64,000 nucleotides of DNA from Corynebacterium poyangense. Lineage in GTDB: Bacteria; Actinomycetota; Actinomycetes; Mycobacteriales; Mycobacteriaceae. The stretch's first letter is position 1. Every line of letters begins with the position of its first letter. The stretch is taken from NCBI RefSeq assembly GCF_014522205.1, contig NZ_CP046884.1:2418001-2482000 (forward strand), written 5' to 3'. The translations under genes were made by a program, and so were the position numbers. The notes under the pieces were generated by a model. It saw only the letters and a program-made list of their open reading frames with translations, had not been told where the DNA came from and did no database searches. Shown one piece after another: positions 1 through 8,540 of the stretch.

Positions 1-893
1 CCACGAGGGAAAAGATTCAGCGCTTAGCCAAGGAACAGGGATACCGTCCCAATGCCCAAGCTCGCGCTTTGCAAAGCCGAAGAAGTGGCAGTATCGGACT
101 GATTGTGCCGAGTCTGGTCAACAGCTATTTCGCGACTATGGCCACCCAGGTCCAAGCTGAAGCAATGGCGCATGGGCTTAATACCCTGATTGTGAACGCT
201 AACGAAAACCCCGACACCCTCAACGATCTTTTAGATAACCTCTCCCACCACCAAGTTGATGGCGTCCTCTGTGTTCCTTTAGAGGAATCTCGTGACCGCA
301 TTGAGCAATTAGCAAGCACCATTCCCGTGGTTCTTATTGACCGGGATTTGCCGGATTCACAACTCTATAGCGTGACCTCTGATCCCGCCCCCGGAATGCG
401 ATCCGCACTTAAACTCCTCAAGCACCATCACCTCCTCCCCCTTGGTTACCTGTCCGGCCCGATGAGCACCTCAACAGGCCGAGAGCGCCTCACAGTTTTT
501 CAACAAGGGTGCGTCGACTATGAAATAGATGATCCTCGAATATTCCTCGGCGGATATGAACAACAACGCGGCCTAGAAGATGCCCTCACCCTACTCAAAC
601 AGGGCGTACGCACCCTCTTTGCCGGTGATTCCATGATGACCATTGGTGTCCTCCAGGCCTGTCACCGTCACCGGCTGAGAATTCCCCACGATGTCGCCGT
701 AGTGGGGTTTGACCGTCACCCGGCTTTTGAACTCCAACAAGCCCCTATCACTGTCATCGATCAGCATGTGAGTGACATGGCTACCCTTGCGTTTCGCATC
801 TTAATCGGAGTTATGGCAGATAATCCGCCAGATCAGCGTCGTACTTATATCAACACCACGTTAATAACTAGAGAATCTACCCAATGTTTATAA
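1..893 (+). CDS. rbsR: LacI-family ribose operon regulator RbsR (5' end missing)
   Basis: The reading frame is already open at base 3 and encodes the end of a LacI-type helix-turn-helix (TREKIQRLAKEQGYRPN), so the true start lies left of the window; the TTG at 69 is internal. About 297 residues are visible. After the hinge comes a periplasmic-binding-protein-like effector domain beginning GSIGLIVPSLVNSYFATM and closing with the typical DVAVVGFDRHP and a C-terminal TLITRES. The stop lies 18 bases before rbsA. LacI members in this position repress ribose uptake and release DNA when sugar is present. The RbsR identity is inferred from the linked rbsACBD genes; the family assignment is secure. 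Confidence 0.9.
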   Translation, partial: TREKIQRLAKEQGYRPNAQARALQSRRSGSIGLIVPSLVNSYFATMATQVQAEAMAHGLNTLIVNANENPDTLNDLLDNLSHHQVDGVLCVPLEESRDRIEQLASTIPVVLIDRDLPDSQLYSVTSDPAPGMRSALKLLKHHHLLPLGYLSGPMSTSTGRERLTVFQQGCVDYEIDDPRIFLGGYEQQRGLEDALTLLKQGVRTLFAGDSMMTIGVLQACHRHRLRIPHDVAVVGFDRHPAFELQQAPITVIDQHVSDMATLAFRILIGVMADNPPDQRRTYINTTLITRESTQCL

Positions 894-911
894 ACGACCA
901 GGAGGTGAAGA

Positions 912-2441
912 GTGGAAACCATCCTTGAACTGAAAAACGTCAGTAAATCATTTGGCCCAGTTCAGGTGATTAAAGATGTTTCGTTGAAAGTTCATCCTGG
1001 AAAGGTGCAAGCCTTACTGGGTGAAAACGGTGCCGGTAAATCCACTATCATCAAGATGATGGCCGGCGTTTACCAACCAGATTCGGGTGAAATTATTGTC
1101 GACGGCCAACCGGTCCGCTTTCCTAATACCAAGGAAGCGGAAAAATACGGCATCGCCACTATTTATCAGGAGCTGAACCTAGTCCCCAGTATGTCAGTGG
1201 CAGAAAATATCATGCTCGGGCGTACTCCTGCCACCGGCGGCCTGGTGAATTTCCCGGAGCTCAAGCGCCAGGCCCAGGAAGCACTTGACGTTATTGGACT
1301 AAAAGTTGGGCTCAATGACGTAGTTGGTGACCTCGGCATCGCCAAACAACAGCTCGTAGAAATAGCCAAGGCTTTGTCTATGAACGCCCGGCTTTTAATC
1401 CTTGATGAACCTACCGCGGCACTAACAAGCAAAGAAATAGATCAGCTCTTTCGCGTCATTGATCATCTCAAAACCCAAGGCGTAGGCATGGTGTTTATCT
1501 CGCACCATTTAGAAGAGATTGCCAGGATCGCGGATTCCGTCAGCGTACTTCGCGACGGCCAGTTCATCGCGGAGGTTCCAGCCACCACCCCCGAACGAGA
1601 ATTCGTCAAACTCATGGTGGGAAGAGAAATTGATGAACAGTATCCCCGGGTCAAAGGCGACATTGGTGAACCAGTTCTCGAGGTTCACAACATCTCTCAT
1701 GCCCAGCATTTTGAGAACATCTCTTTTCAGGTACATGCCGGGGAAATTCTCGGAATTGCGGGACTGGTAGGCGCCGGACGCACCGAAGTCATTCGTGCTA
1801 TCGCCGGGGCAGATTCTTATGATTCAGGACGTATTGTGGTGCACGGTCACCTACTTCCCAAAGGCAATATCGCTGCTGCCATTAAGCGGGGAATAGGGCT
1901 TGTTCCGGAGGATCGGAAAAACCAAGGACTGATTCTTGATGCTCCGGTTTCTGACAATATTGGCCTTGCGACCTTGCATAGCTCCGGAAAGTGGGGACTC
2001 GCAGATCGCGGTGGGCAACGACGTCGGGCTAAAGGAGTGGCAGAAAAACTCAAGCTCAGGATGGCGTCTATTGACCAGCCGGTCCGGGATCTCTCTGGCG
2101 GTAACCAGCAAAAGGCCGTCTTTGGACGCTGGGTTATGGCCCAGTCCCAGGTTTTGTTATTAGATGAGCCCACCAGGGGTGTGGACGTAGGCGCCAAGGT
2201 CGAAATCTACAACATCATCAATCAGGTGACCGCTCAGGGCGGGGCGGTGGTGATGGTGTCTTCTGATTTGCCGGAAGTACTGGGAATGTCGGACCGCGTC
2301 CTCGTCATGTCCGGCGGCAAAATTGCCGGCGAACTTCCCCCTACTGCTTCTCAAGATGACGTGATGTCTCTGGCCGTGGCCAATGTGCCTGACAACGTCG
2401 CTACTGCTCCCACCCCGAACCTTCGCACCCTGGAGATTTAG
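912..2441 (+). CDS. rbsA: Ribose ABC transporter, duplicated ATP-binding subunit RbsA
   Basis: This 509-residue protein has the two tandem ABC cassettes typical of sugar importers of the RbsA/MglA/XylG class. The first cassette has Walker A GENGAGKST at about residues 37-45 and Walker B LLILDEPTAAL near 157. The second has the signature LSGGNQQK followed by Walker B LLLDEPTRGVD near 415. As usual in this family the second Walker A is degenerate (GLVGAGRTEV). Translation starts at GTG 912, preceded by the strong site AGGAGGTG. It powers ribose import with RbsC and RbsB, whose genes follow directly. Confidence 0.96.
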   Translation: METILELKNVSKSFGPVQVIKDVSLKVHPGKVQALLGENGAGKSTIIKMMAGVYQPDSGEIIVDGQPVRFPNTKEAEKYGIATIYQELNLVPSMSVAENIMLGRTPATGGLVNFPELKRQAQEALDVIGLKVGLNDVVGDLGIAKQQLVEIAKALSMNARLLILDEPTAALTSKEIDQLFRVIDHLKTQGVGMVFISHHLEEIARIADSVSVLRDGQFIAEVPATTPEREFVKLMVGREIDEQYPRVKGDIGEPVLEVHNISHAQHFENISFQVHAGEILGIAGLVGAGRTEVIRAIAGADSYDSGRIVVHGHLLPKGNIAAAIKRGIGLVPEDRKNQGLILDAPVSDNIGLATLHSSGKWGLADRGGQRRRAKGVAEKLKLRMASIDQPVRDLSGGNQQKAVFGRWVMAQSQVLLLDEPTRGVDVGAKVEIYNIINQVTAQGGAVVMVSSDLPEVLGMSDRVLVMSGGKIAGELPPTASQDDVMSLAVANVPDNVATAPTPNLRTLEI

Positions 2442-2445
2442 TGCC

Positions 2446-3402
2446 ATGACTACTCGTAAGTCCTCCTTCTCGATAAAAGAGTGGATGCTCAGCAATGGTG
2501 CCCTGGTCGGGCTGATTGCCTTAATCATCATCCTCGCTCTGGCCTCACCGGCTTTCTTGAGCTTCCACAACCTCATCAATGTGGGGGTCCAAGCCGCTAC
2601 TGTCGCTATCCTCGCCTTTGGTATGACCTTCGTCATTGTCACTGGCGGTATCGACCTCTCAGTTGGTGCTGTCGCTGCACTCGGCGGAATGGTCGCCGCC
2701 TATAGTTGGGCTGAGCTCGGCTTACCCGGCTGGCTCACCCTCATTCTTGGGCTTCTCACCGGTCTCCTCGCTGGAGTTATCGCCGGATTATCTATCGCCT
2801 ATGGCAAACTCCCAGCGTTCATTGCCACCCTTGCCCTTATGTCCATTGCCCGCGGGCTCACCCTGGTCATTTCCGAGGGATCCCCCGCAGCCAGCCCCAA
2901 CGCCGTCAACTGGATGGGTACTGATCTCGGATTCCTCCCCATGCCCGTCATCATGATGTTCCTTGCTGGGCTCATTTCCTGGTTCATTCTTTCTAGAACA
3001 GTCCTCGGCCGATCCATGTACGCCATCGGCGGAAACTTCGACGCCGCCCGCCTATCCGGACTACCCGTCAAACGCATCCTCATCAGCGTATATGCCTTAT
3101 CTGGTCTTTTTGCCGCCTGGGCCGGTCTGGTTATGACCGCGCGGTTATCTTCCGCCCAGCCCAACGCCGGCACCGGTTATGAACTCGACGCCATCGCCGC
3201 GGTCGTTATCGGCGGAGCTTCTCTCACCGGTGGACGCGGCGGTGCCTGGGGCACCTTCATCGGTGCGCTCCTTCTCGCGGTCATTCGAAATGGTTTAAAC
3301 CTGCTGAATGTGTCTTCTTTCTGGCAGCAAATAGTCATCGGCATCGTCATCGCCGTTGCCGTCGGTTTTGATGTCATCCGCAATAAAACAATTGCCCAAT
3401 AA
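2446..3402 (+). CDS. rbsC: Ribose ABC transporter permease RbsC
   Basis: A polytopic membrane protein of 318 residues of the BPD_transp_2 (ribose/xylose/galactoside) permease family. Hallmarks are the early FGMTFVIVTGGIDLSVGAV segment and the late IGGASLTGGRGG motif that contacts the ATPase. I place the start at ATG 2446, five bases after the rbsA stop and behind a GGAGAT site within the end of rbsA; an in-frame ATG at 2383 would overlap rbsA by 59 bases and add an unrelated leader. Length and hydrophobic profile match the family. It forms the membrane channel with RbsA. Confidence 0.95.
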   Translation: MTTRKSSFSIKEWMLSNGALVGLIALIIILALASPAFLSFHNLINVGVQAATVAILAFGMTFVIVTGGIDLSVGAVAALGGMVAAYSWAELGLPGWLTLILGLLTGLLAGVIAGLSIAYGKLPAFIATLALMSIARGLTLVISEGSPAASPNAVNWMGTDLGFLPMPVIMMFLAGLISWFILSRTVLGRSMYAIGGNFDAARLSGLPVKRILISVYALSGLFAAWAGLVMTARLSSAQPNAGTGYELDAIAAVVIGGASLTGGRGGAWGTFIGALLLAVIRNGLNLLNVSSFWQQIVIGIVIAVAVGFDVIRNKTIAQ

Positions 3403-3424
3403 AACCAAGGTGGTGTGTTCTTCC

Positions 3425-4369
3425 ATGAAGAAATTGACTCAAGCACTGGCCACCACCCTGGTGGCCGGGTGTACTGGGGCGATGATCGCCGGATGTGGCG
3501 TCGAACCTTATTCTCATGATGAGATTACGCTGGCGCTATCCACCCAAACCAACCCCTTCTTCGTTCAGGTGCGTGATGGTGCCCGAGCCAAAGCTGAGGA
3601 GCTGGGGGTAACTATCAATGTCCAAGACGCCGGGGATGACGCCCTTAAACAAGCGGATCAACTCAATAACGCTATTGCCACCGCTCCCGGCGCGGTGCTA
3701 GTGAACCCGGTGGATTCTGACGCGGTCGGAAATTCCGTCGTCGCTCTCAACAAAGCCAATATCCCGGTTTTTGCCCTGGACCGTACAGCGAACGCCGGTA
3801 AACTCACGTCCTACGTTGCCAGCGATAACATCTCTGGCGGAAAGCAAGCTGCCGACGCGATGGCCCAGGCAATCGGCGGAAAAGGCAAAATCCTCATTTT
3901 GCAAGGAACACCGGGAACCTCAGCTTCTCGGGACCGAGGACAAGGGTTCCGGGAGCAACTTGCCTACTATCCCGGGATCACTATTGCTGCCGAACAAACC
4001 GCCGGTTTTGATCGCACCAAAGGCTTAGATGTGGCCACGAACCTCTTACAGTCCAATCCAGATGTGGTGGGGATTTTCGCCGAAAATGATGAAATGGCAC
4101 TAGGAGCAATTGAAGCTGCCGGCGGACGCGCCGGAAAAGACATTGCCATCATCGGCTTCGACGGCACTGCGGAGGGTCTCACCGCGGTTCATGCCGGAAG
4201 CATGACAGCCACCATTGCTCAACAACCAAGAGAGCTGGGCGCTACTGCTGTAGCTCAAGCTCAGTTACTCCTGAGTGGACAAGAAGTTCCAGGGGTGGTT
4301 CCCGTTCCAGTGGTGACAGTAGACCAGCGCAATATTGCTGAATTTTATCAAGAAGAACGGCACAACTAG
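3425..4369 (+). CDS. rbsB: Ribose-binding lipoprotein RbsB
   Basis: A substrate-binding protein of 314 residues (Peripla_BP_4 fold), reading EITLALSTQTNPFFVQVRDG early and AIIGFDGTAEG late, both typical of RbsB. The start chosen is ATG 3425, giving a basic N-terminus (MKKLTQ), a hydrophobic stretch and two possible lipobox cysteines (LVAGC at 12-16, MIAGC at 20-24), so the protein is likely lipid-anchored outside the membrane. AAGGTGG lies about 11 bases upstream; in-frame starts further left (3356, GTG 3413) would overlap rbsC or add leader. It delivers ribose to RbsC/RbsA. Confidence 0.94.
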   Translation: MKKLTQALATTLVAGCTGAMIAGCGVEPYSHDEITLALSTQTNPFFVQVRDGARAKAEELGVTINVQDAGDDALKQADQLNNAIATAPGAVLVNPVDSDAVGNSVVALNKANIPVFALDRTANAGKLTSYVASDNISGGKQAADAMAQAIGGKGKILILQGTPGTSASRDRGQGFREQLAYYPGITIAAEQTAGFDRTKGLDVATNLLQSNPDVVGIFAENDEMALGAIEAAGGRAGKDIAIIGFDGTAEGLTAVHAGSMTATIAQQPRELGATAVAQAQLLLSGQEVPGVVPVPVVTVDQRNIAEFYQEERHN

Positions 4370-4378
4370 GAGCAAATC

Positions 4379-4759
4379 ATGAGGAAACAGGGAATCCTCA
4401 ATTCCCAACTTGCTGGACTGATTGCCCGCCTCGGCCACACCGACACGGTTGTCGTCGCTGACTGTGGTCTCCCCATTCCCTCCCATGTCCCGGTGGTAGA
4501 CCTCGCCCTGGTTTTTGGCGTACCACGTTTTCACGAAGTGTGGCAGGCGCTCATCGGAGAGTTAGAGATCGAAGCCATCACCATAGCGCAGGAAACTCCA
4601 GCAACGCTTCGGGAATTAATAATGCTCGACGCAACCCCGGTCCAAGAAGTCAGCCATGAGGAATTAAAAAAGCGATCCTCTAACGCATCCTTTGTGGTGC
4701 GGACTGGGGAAACTACCCCGTACGCCAATGCAATTATCCACTGTGGGGTGCCGTTTTAA
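4379..4759 (+). CDS. rbsD: D-ribose pyranase RbsD
   Basis: A 126-residue protein opening MRKQGILNSQLAGLIARLGH, the diagnostic N-terminus of RbsD with the catalytic-region histidine, followed by VVADCGLPIP. RbsD interconverts the pyranose and furanose forms of ribose so that ribokinase can use it; family length is about 130 residues. It lies nine bases behind rbsB, with AGGAGC upstream. The operon ends here without a ribokinase gene; the next gene is mntH, so RbsK must be encoded elsewhere. Confidence 0.95.
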   Translation: MRKQGILNSQLAGLIARLGHTDTVVVADCGLPIPSHVPVVDLALVFGVPRFHEVWQALIGELEIEAITIAQETPATLRELIMLDATPVQEVSHEELKKRSSNASFVVRTGETTPYANAIIHCGVPF

Positions 4760-4881
4760 AGATATTCGGTCCCCTGATCCCGCAGCAGAACCAGTAGCGG
4801 CCTATACTCAGGTTCGATAACTCTCAATGACCCATAAAGATCTATCAATCACTAGGAAAATAAGGTTTCAGGAGATTGAAC

Positions 4882-6165
4882 TTGTCCTCTCGCCCAGCCG
4901 CTGCCGGGCTTAACCCCACTACACCGTCCCTCGCTGTTCCCCAGCGTCTTTGGCGGCTATTGGGACCGGCTTTTGTCGCTGCCGTTGCCTACGTCGATCC
5001 AGGAAATGTTGCCGCCAATATCACCGCCGGAGCCCGCTACGGCTACCTCCTAGTGTGGGTCTTGGTGGTAGCTAACCTCATTGCGGTGGTGGTGCAATAC
5101 CAAAGCGCAAAACTAGGCATCGTAGCCGGGAAATCCTTACCTGAGTTACTCGGTGAACGGCTCCCAACCGCACAACGAATCAGCATGTGGGCCCAAGCGG
5201 AAATAGTAGCCGCCGCCACCGACATCGCTGAATTAATCGGCGGCGCCATCGCCTTAAATCTCTTATTCGGGATCCCTCTTTTTCTTGGTGGAGTCATCGT
5301 TGCCGTCGTGTCTCTGCTTCTGCTCCTCATCCAGAACTACCGCTACCAACGGGCCTTTGAATCCACCATCATCGGCCTCCTTGTCCTCATAACAGCCGGT
5401 TTCATGGCGGGATTATTCTTTTCTCCCCCCTCACCCTCCGGAATAGCTCACGGACTCATCCCTGGCTTTGCGGGAACAGACTCCGTCCTCATCGCTGCGT
5501 CCATGCTCGGGGCCACCGTCATGCCCCACGCAATTTATCTCCACTCCTCCCTCGTAATTCACCGCCACGGCACCACCGGCTCCTCAGGAACCGAGTACCG
5601 GATTAGCCCTAAACGGCTCCTCCGGGCTTCCCGATGGGATGTGGTCTGGGCTCTGCTCCTTGCTGGTGCAGTCAACATCGGTCTTCTCCTTCTTGCCGCC
5701 TCCGCACTAGGCGGGCAGGACAACACCGACACCATCGACGGTGCCCACGCCGCCATCGAATCCACCCTAGGCCACAGCGTCGGCATCATTTTTGCCATCG
5801 GACTTTTAGCCTCTGGTCTGGCCTCTACCTCAGTAGGCGCTTATGCAGGCTCAGAGATTATGAAGGGTCTACTCCATATCCGCATTCCAGTTAGCGCCCG
5901 ACGCCTAATCACCGTCATTCCTGGCCTTGCGCTCTTATGGTGGGGCGTGGAACCCACCTGGGCGTTAGTCATTTCCCAGGTTGTGCTCTCCTTTGGCATC
6001 CCCCTAGCGATCCTCCCCTTGTTCCGCTATACAGCTAACCCCACTATCATGGGCGAATTCGTAGACTCACCTTTCAAGAAACTCACTACCTTGGTCATTG
6101 CGCTATTCATTGTGGGGCTTAATGCGCTTCTTCTGGTGCTCACCTTTACTGGGGTCGGGGTATAG
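4882..6165 (+). CDS. mntH: NRAMP-family divalent metal/proton symporter MntH
   Basis: A polytopic protein of about 427 residues with the NRAMP signatures: AYVDPGNVAAN in the first unwound helix (Asp and Asn metal ligands) and ATVMPHAIYLHS in helix 6 (Met-Pro-His). This family imports Mn2+ or Fe2+ with protons. The start is probably TTG 4882 because AGGAGA ends six bases before it; the TTG at 4876 abuts that site. A possible -10 element TATACT lies near 4803. No metal-responsive operator could be recognised. It ends 14 bases from the convergent acyltransferase gene. Confidence 0.94.
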   Translation: MSSRPAAAGLNPTTPSLAVPQRLWRLLGPAFVAAVAYVDPGNVAANITAGARYGYLLVWVLVVANLIAVVVQYQSAKLGIVAGKSLPELLGERLPTAQRISMWAQAEIVAAATDIAELIGGAIALNLLFGIPLFLGGVIVAVVSLLLLLIQNYRYQRAFESTIIGLLVLITAGFMAGLFFSPPSPSGIAHGLIPGFAGTDSVLIAASMLGATVMPHAIYLHSSLVIHRHGTTGSSGTEYRISPKRLLRASRWDVVWALLLAGAVNIGLLLLAASALGGQDNTDTIDGAHAAIESTLGHSVGIIFAIGLLASGLASTSVGAYAGSEIMKGLLHIRIPVSARRLITVIPGLALLWWGVEPTWALVISQVVLSFGIPLAILPLFRYTANPTIMGEFVDSPFKKLTTLVIALFIVGLNALLLVLTFTGVGV

Positions 6166-6179
6166 CAGCGCTGACACTA

Positions 6180-7325
6180 TCAGAGCACTGAGAGGGTTTC
6201 AGCGGTTTTATTCCTCTCCGATTTCGTCTGCCCTCGTCCCCAAAGCGTGAAGCGTGAGCGATTACTGAATACTTCCATCAGGACCCGTCGCGCTGGTTCT
6301 TCCACCAAGATATAGCTAGCGGCGGCAACCACAAGGGAGACGGCGGTTGAGGCCACAAGGATGATGAGGAAATCCGTCCAGGAACCGCTGAAGTAGGGGA
6401 TCCCCAAAACCGGGAAGATTACCTCCAAGATGGCGACGTGCCAGAGGAAAAAGCCGTAGCTCCAGCGACCGCAAGCCTGGAAAAGTTCCGAGCTCAACAG
6501 TCGGGAGGGGGGCCCAATCAGGTAGGGAACTATGATGAGGAACGCAAAAAGCGCGCCGGCCAGAATGCGTCGGTTAAATTCCCCGGCACTGGGATGTTCT
6601 AAACCGAGGGGGCTAAACCATTCCTGTCCCGCAGCCCAGAGGACCACGATGGCTAGCGCCCAGGCGCCAGGTCGCAGCAGAGGCGAACGGGCTAGGGGGA
6701 GGCGTTGAAGAAAAGGTTCGGCTTCCGCGCACACGATTCCGACGGCAAACCACAGCGCCCAAGAAAGCGGGAATAGCTGCAGATTAACTGGGGCCCAGGC
6801 GGCCCCTTCCCAGAGCCAGGGCCAGGCTAAACCTCCAGCCACCAGAGCTAGGACGGTGAGGATTCGCCATCGCTTGGGAAGCAGGAGGATCAGGGGCAAG
6901 ATGAGATAAAAGGCCACTTCCACGCAGAGTGACCACAGGTGCGTTAATCCTGCCACAAGTCCGTGCGGAACATAGATTTGGGTGAGGGTGAGCGTGGCGA
7001 TGATCTGAGTGACAGAGGCTCCCATGAAAAGCAGAACCACCACACAGAGGCAAAGGTAAGCGGGGAGAATCCGTACCGCGCGTTTGAGGTAGTAGTGGCC
7101 GAAGCGGGAATCATTACGGTGCCGTCGCCACAGCAAATAGGCAGAAAGGGCAAAAAATACAGCCACAAAGAAATCACAGCGGGCGAGGATGGCGCCCGGG
7201 GTGGTGGCGGGATCGATTCCCACTTGGAAGGCGACGTGGGTGAGCAAAATCCCCCACGCTGCAATGGCTCTGAGGCCCTGCAACATGGGAAGAAAGCTAG
7301 TTGCGTAGGATGATTCCATGGGCAA
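6180..7325 (-). CDS. tmaT: Membrane acyltransferase, family 3 (TmaT-like, Rv0228 orthologue)
   Basis: A 381-residue integral membrane acyltransferase of the OafA/Acyl_transf_3 family. The N-terminal LQGLRAIAAWGILLTHVAF carries the conserved Arg and His of the family, and about ten hydrophobic segments follow. The neighbouring DUF3068 gene and the block behind it reproduce the gene order around M. tuberculosis Rv0228 and C. glutamicum tmaT, where the enzyme O-acetylates trehalose corynomycolate before MmpL export; that substrate is inferred from synteny. Start: TTG 7325 has GGGAG nine bases upstream; ATG 7319 is a close alternative. Confidence 0.8.
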   Translation of the reverse strand: MPMESSYATSFLPMLQGLRAIAAWGILLTHVAFQVGIDPATTPGAILARCDFFVAVFFALSAYLLWRRHRNDSRFGHYYLKRAVRILPAYLCLCVVVLLFMGASVTQIIATLTLTQIYVPHGLVAGLTHLWSLCVEVAFYLILPLILLLPKRWRILTVLALVAGGLAWPWLWEGAAWAPVNLQLFPLSWALWFAVGIVCAEAEPFLQRLPLARSPLLRPGAWALAIVVLWAAGQEWFSPLGLEHPSAGEFNRRILAGALFAFLIIVPYLIGPPSRLLSSELFQACGRWSYGFFLWHVAILEVIFPVLGIPYFSGSWTDFLIILVASTAVSLVVAAASYILVEEPARRVLMEVFSNRSRFTLWGRGQTKSERNKTAETLSVL

Positions 7326-7383
7326 CGTAGGCAGCTCCCTTCATGTCATGATGTTGCTCTGAGCCTACCTGGAGGAGAACCCT

Positions 7384-8538
7384 GTGCCCGGAACCACCGC
7401 CCAAGGCGCAAGTTTAAGGCGCCGGATGTTCGGAGATCGACGCCTCAGGCGCACCCTGTTATCCCTACTGATAACGATAATTCTGCTTTTCCTCATCGGC
7501 TCCGTAGGCCCGCGACTGCTCATCTTCTTCACCCGCCCTATCCCGCTGGATCAGGATTATTCCTTTAGCACTACCCCGGTAACCGGAATTGTCGCTGGCC
7601 AACCTCATAGCATTAGCTCTACCTTGACGGTGCATACTGCTGCCGGATCTAAATCTAAATACACCCAGGTCAGCACCCAAAGAACCATTGAGGCCGACGG
7701 CTCTCCGATACTCCAGCTTGAGGACCAGGTTGACCTTATCCGTAGCTCAGCTTTTCCAACGCCCGAGCCCACGAGCCACACAAGTCTAGTGCTACCGACT
7801 GCGGGTATCACCTTAAGCAGTGAGAATTTCATTCGCGAGGGGTTGCAGTACTTCATGCCCTCAAGCACAGAACGACGTTCCTTTAATTACTTTGATCCCC
7901 TTACCCAACGTCCCACCCCACTGGATTATGTGGATAAAGATCAGCACGCAGGGCTTCGCGCCTACCTCTTCCAACAAGATGTGGAACCGGTGGATCTGGT
8001 GGAATCTGCTATTCGCTCTCACACCCAGCCCACCAAAGAAGGAGACGTTATTACCGAGGACCAGCGGCCGCACCTTTCTCAGTTAGATCCGCAGCTGCAA
8101 CAAGACATCCTCAAGTTGAGTCGAACCGAGGTGACGTCGAACCTCTATCACGCAGACGAACTTCAACACCGTGGTTTATCGGCAGATTCTGCTCTTACCG
8201 TTCACCCCTATTACACGGTGGATCGCAAAGTATGGGTGGAGCCACGATCCGGCAAAATTGTTGATGTATCTGAAAACGTGCTCATAGTGTTAGCTAATTC
8301 TGACGACTCCGCCGCCCAGGACGCCCAAGCCTGGCGGGCAGGAAAAACTATAAATCCGGCGCGGGTGGTGTTTTCCGCCCCCTTGCACTGGGATGAGCAC
8401 ACTGTGTCCCAGCAAGCTCAGCTTGCGGCGGACCGGGTACACACCCTGAGAATTTTGCAATGGGTAGCGGTGCTGAGCACCACGGCCATGGTGATCTGCG
8501 GAATCGCTATGGTGGTGGTTCGGGTGAAAGGGCACTAA
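7384..8538 (+). CDS. DUF3068 envelope protein (lipomannan maturation factor orthologue)
   Basis: A 384-residue protein with an N-terminal membrane segment at about 25-47, a long extracytoplasmic region with strand-rich DUF3068 features (for example DYSFSTTPVTGIV and HPYYTVDRKVWVEPRSGK) and a C-terminal membrane segment near 360-380. The start is GTG 7384 after GGAGGAG. As I recall, the C. glutamicum orthologue beside tmaT (NCgl2760) is needed to make mature lipomannan and lipoarabinomannan, and the mycobacterial one is essential. It stops two bases before the next gene, indicating one transcript with the membrane protein. Confidence 0.85.
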   Translation: MPGTTAQGASLRRRMFGDRRLRRTLLSLLITIILLFLIGSVGPRLLIFFTRPIPLDQDYSFSTTPVTGIVAGQPHSISSTLTVHTAAGSKSKYTQVSTQRTIEADGSPILQLEDQVDLIRSSAFPTPEPTSHTSLVLPTAGITLSSENFIREGLQYFMPSSTERRSFNYFDPLTQRPTPLDYVDKDQHAGLRAYLFQQDVEPVDLVESAIRSHTQPTKEGDVITEDQRPHLSQLDPQLQQDILKLSRTEVTSNLYHADELQHRGLSADSALTVHPYYTVDRKVWVEPRSGKIVDVSENVLIVLANSDDSAAQDAQAWRAGKTINPARVVFSAPLHWDEHTVSQQAQLAADRVHTLRILQWVAVLSTTAMVICGIAMVVVRVKGH

Positions 8539-8540
8539 TA

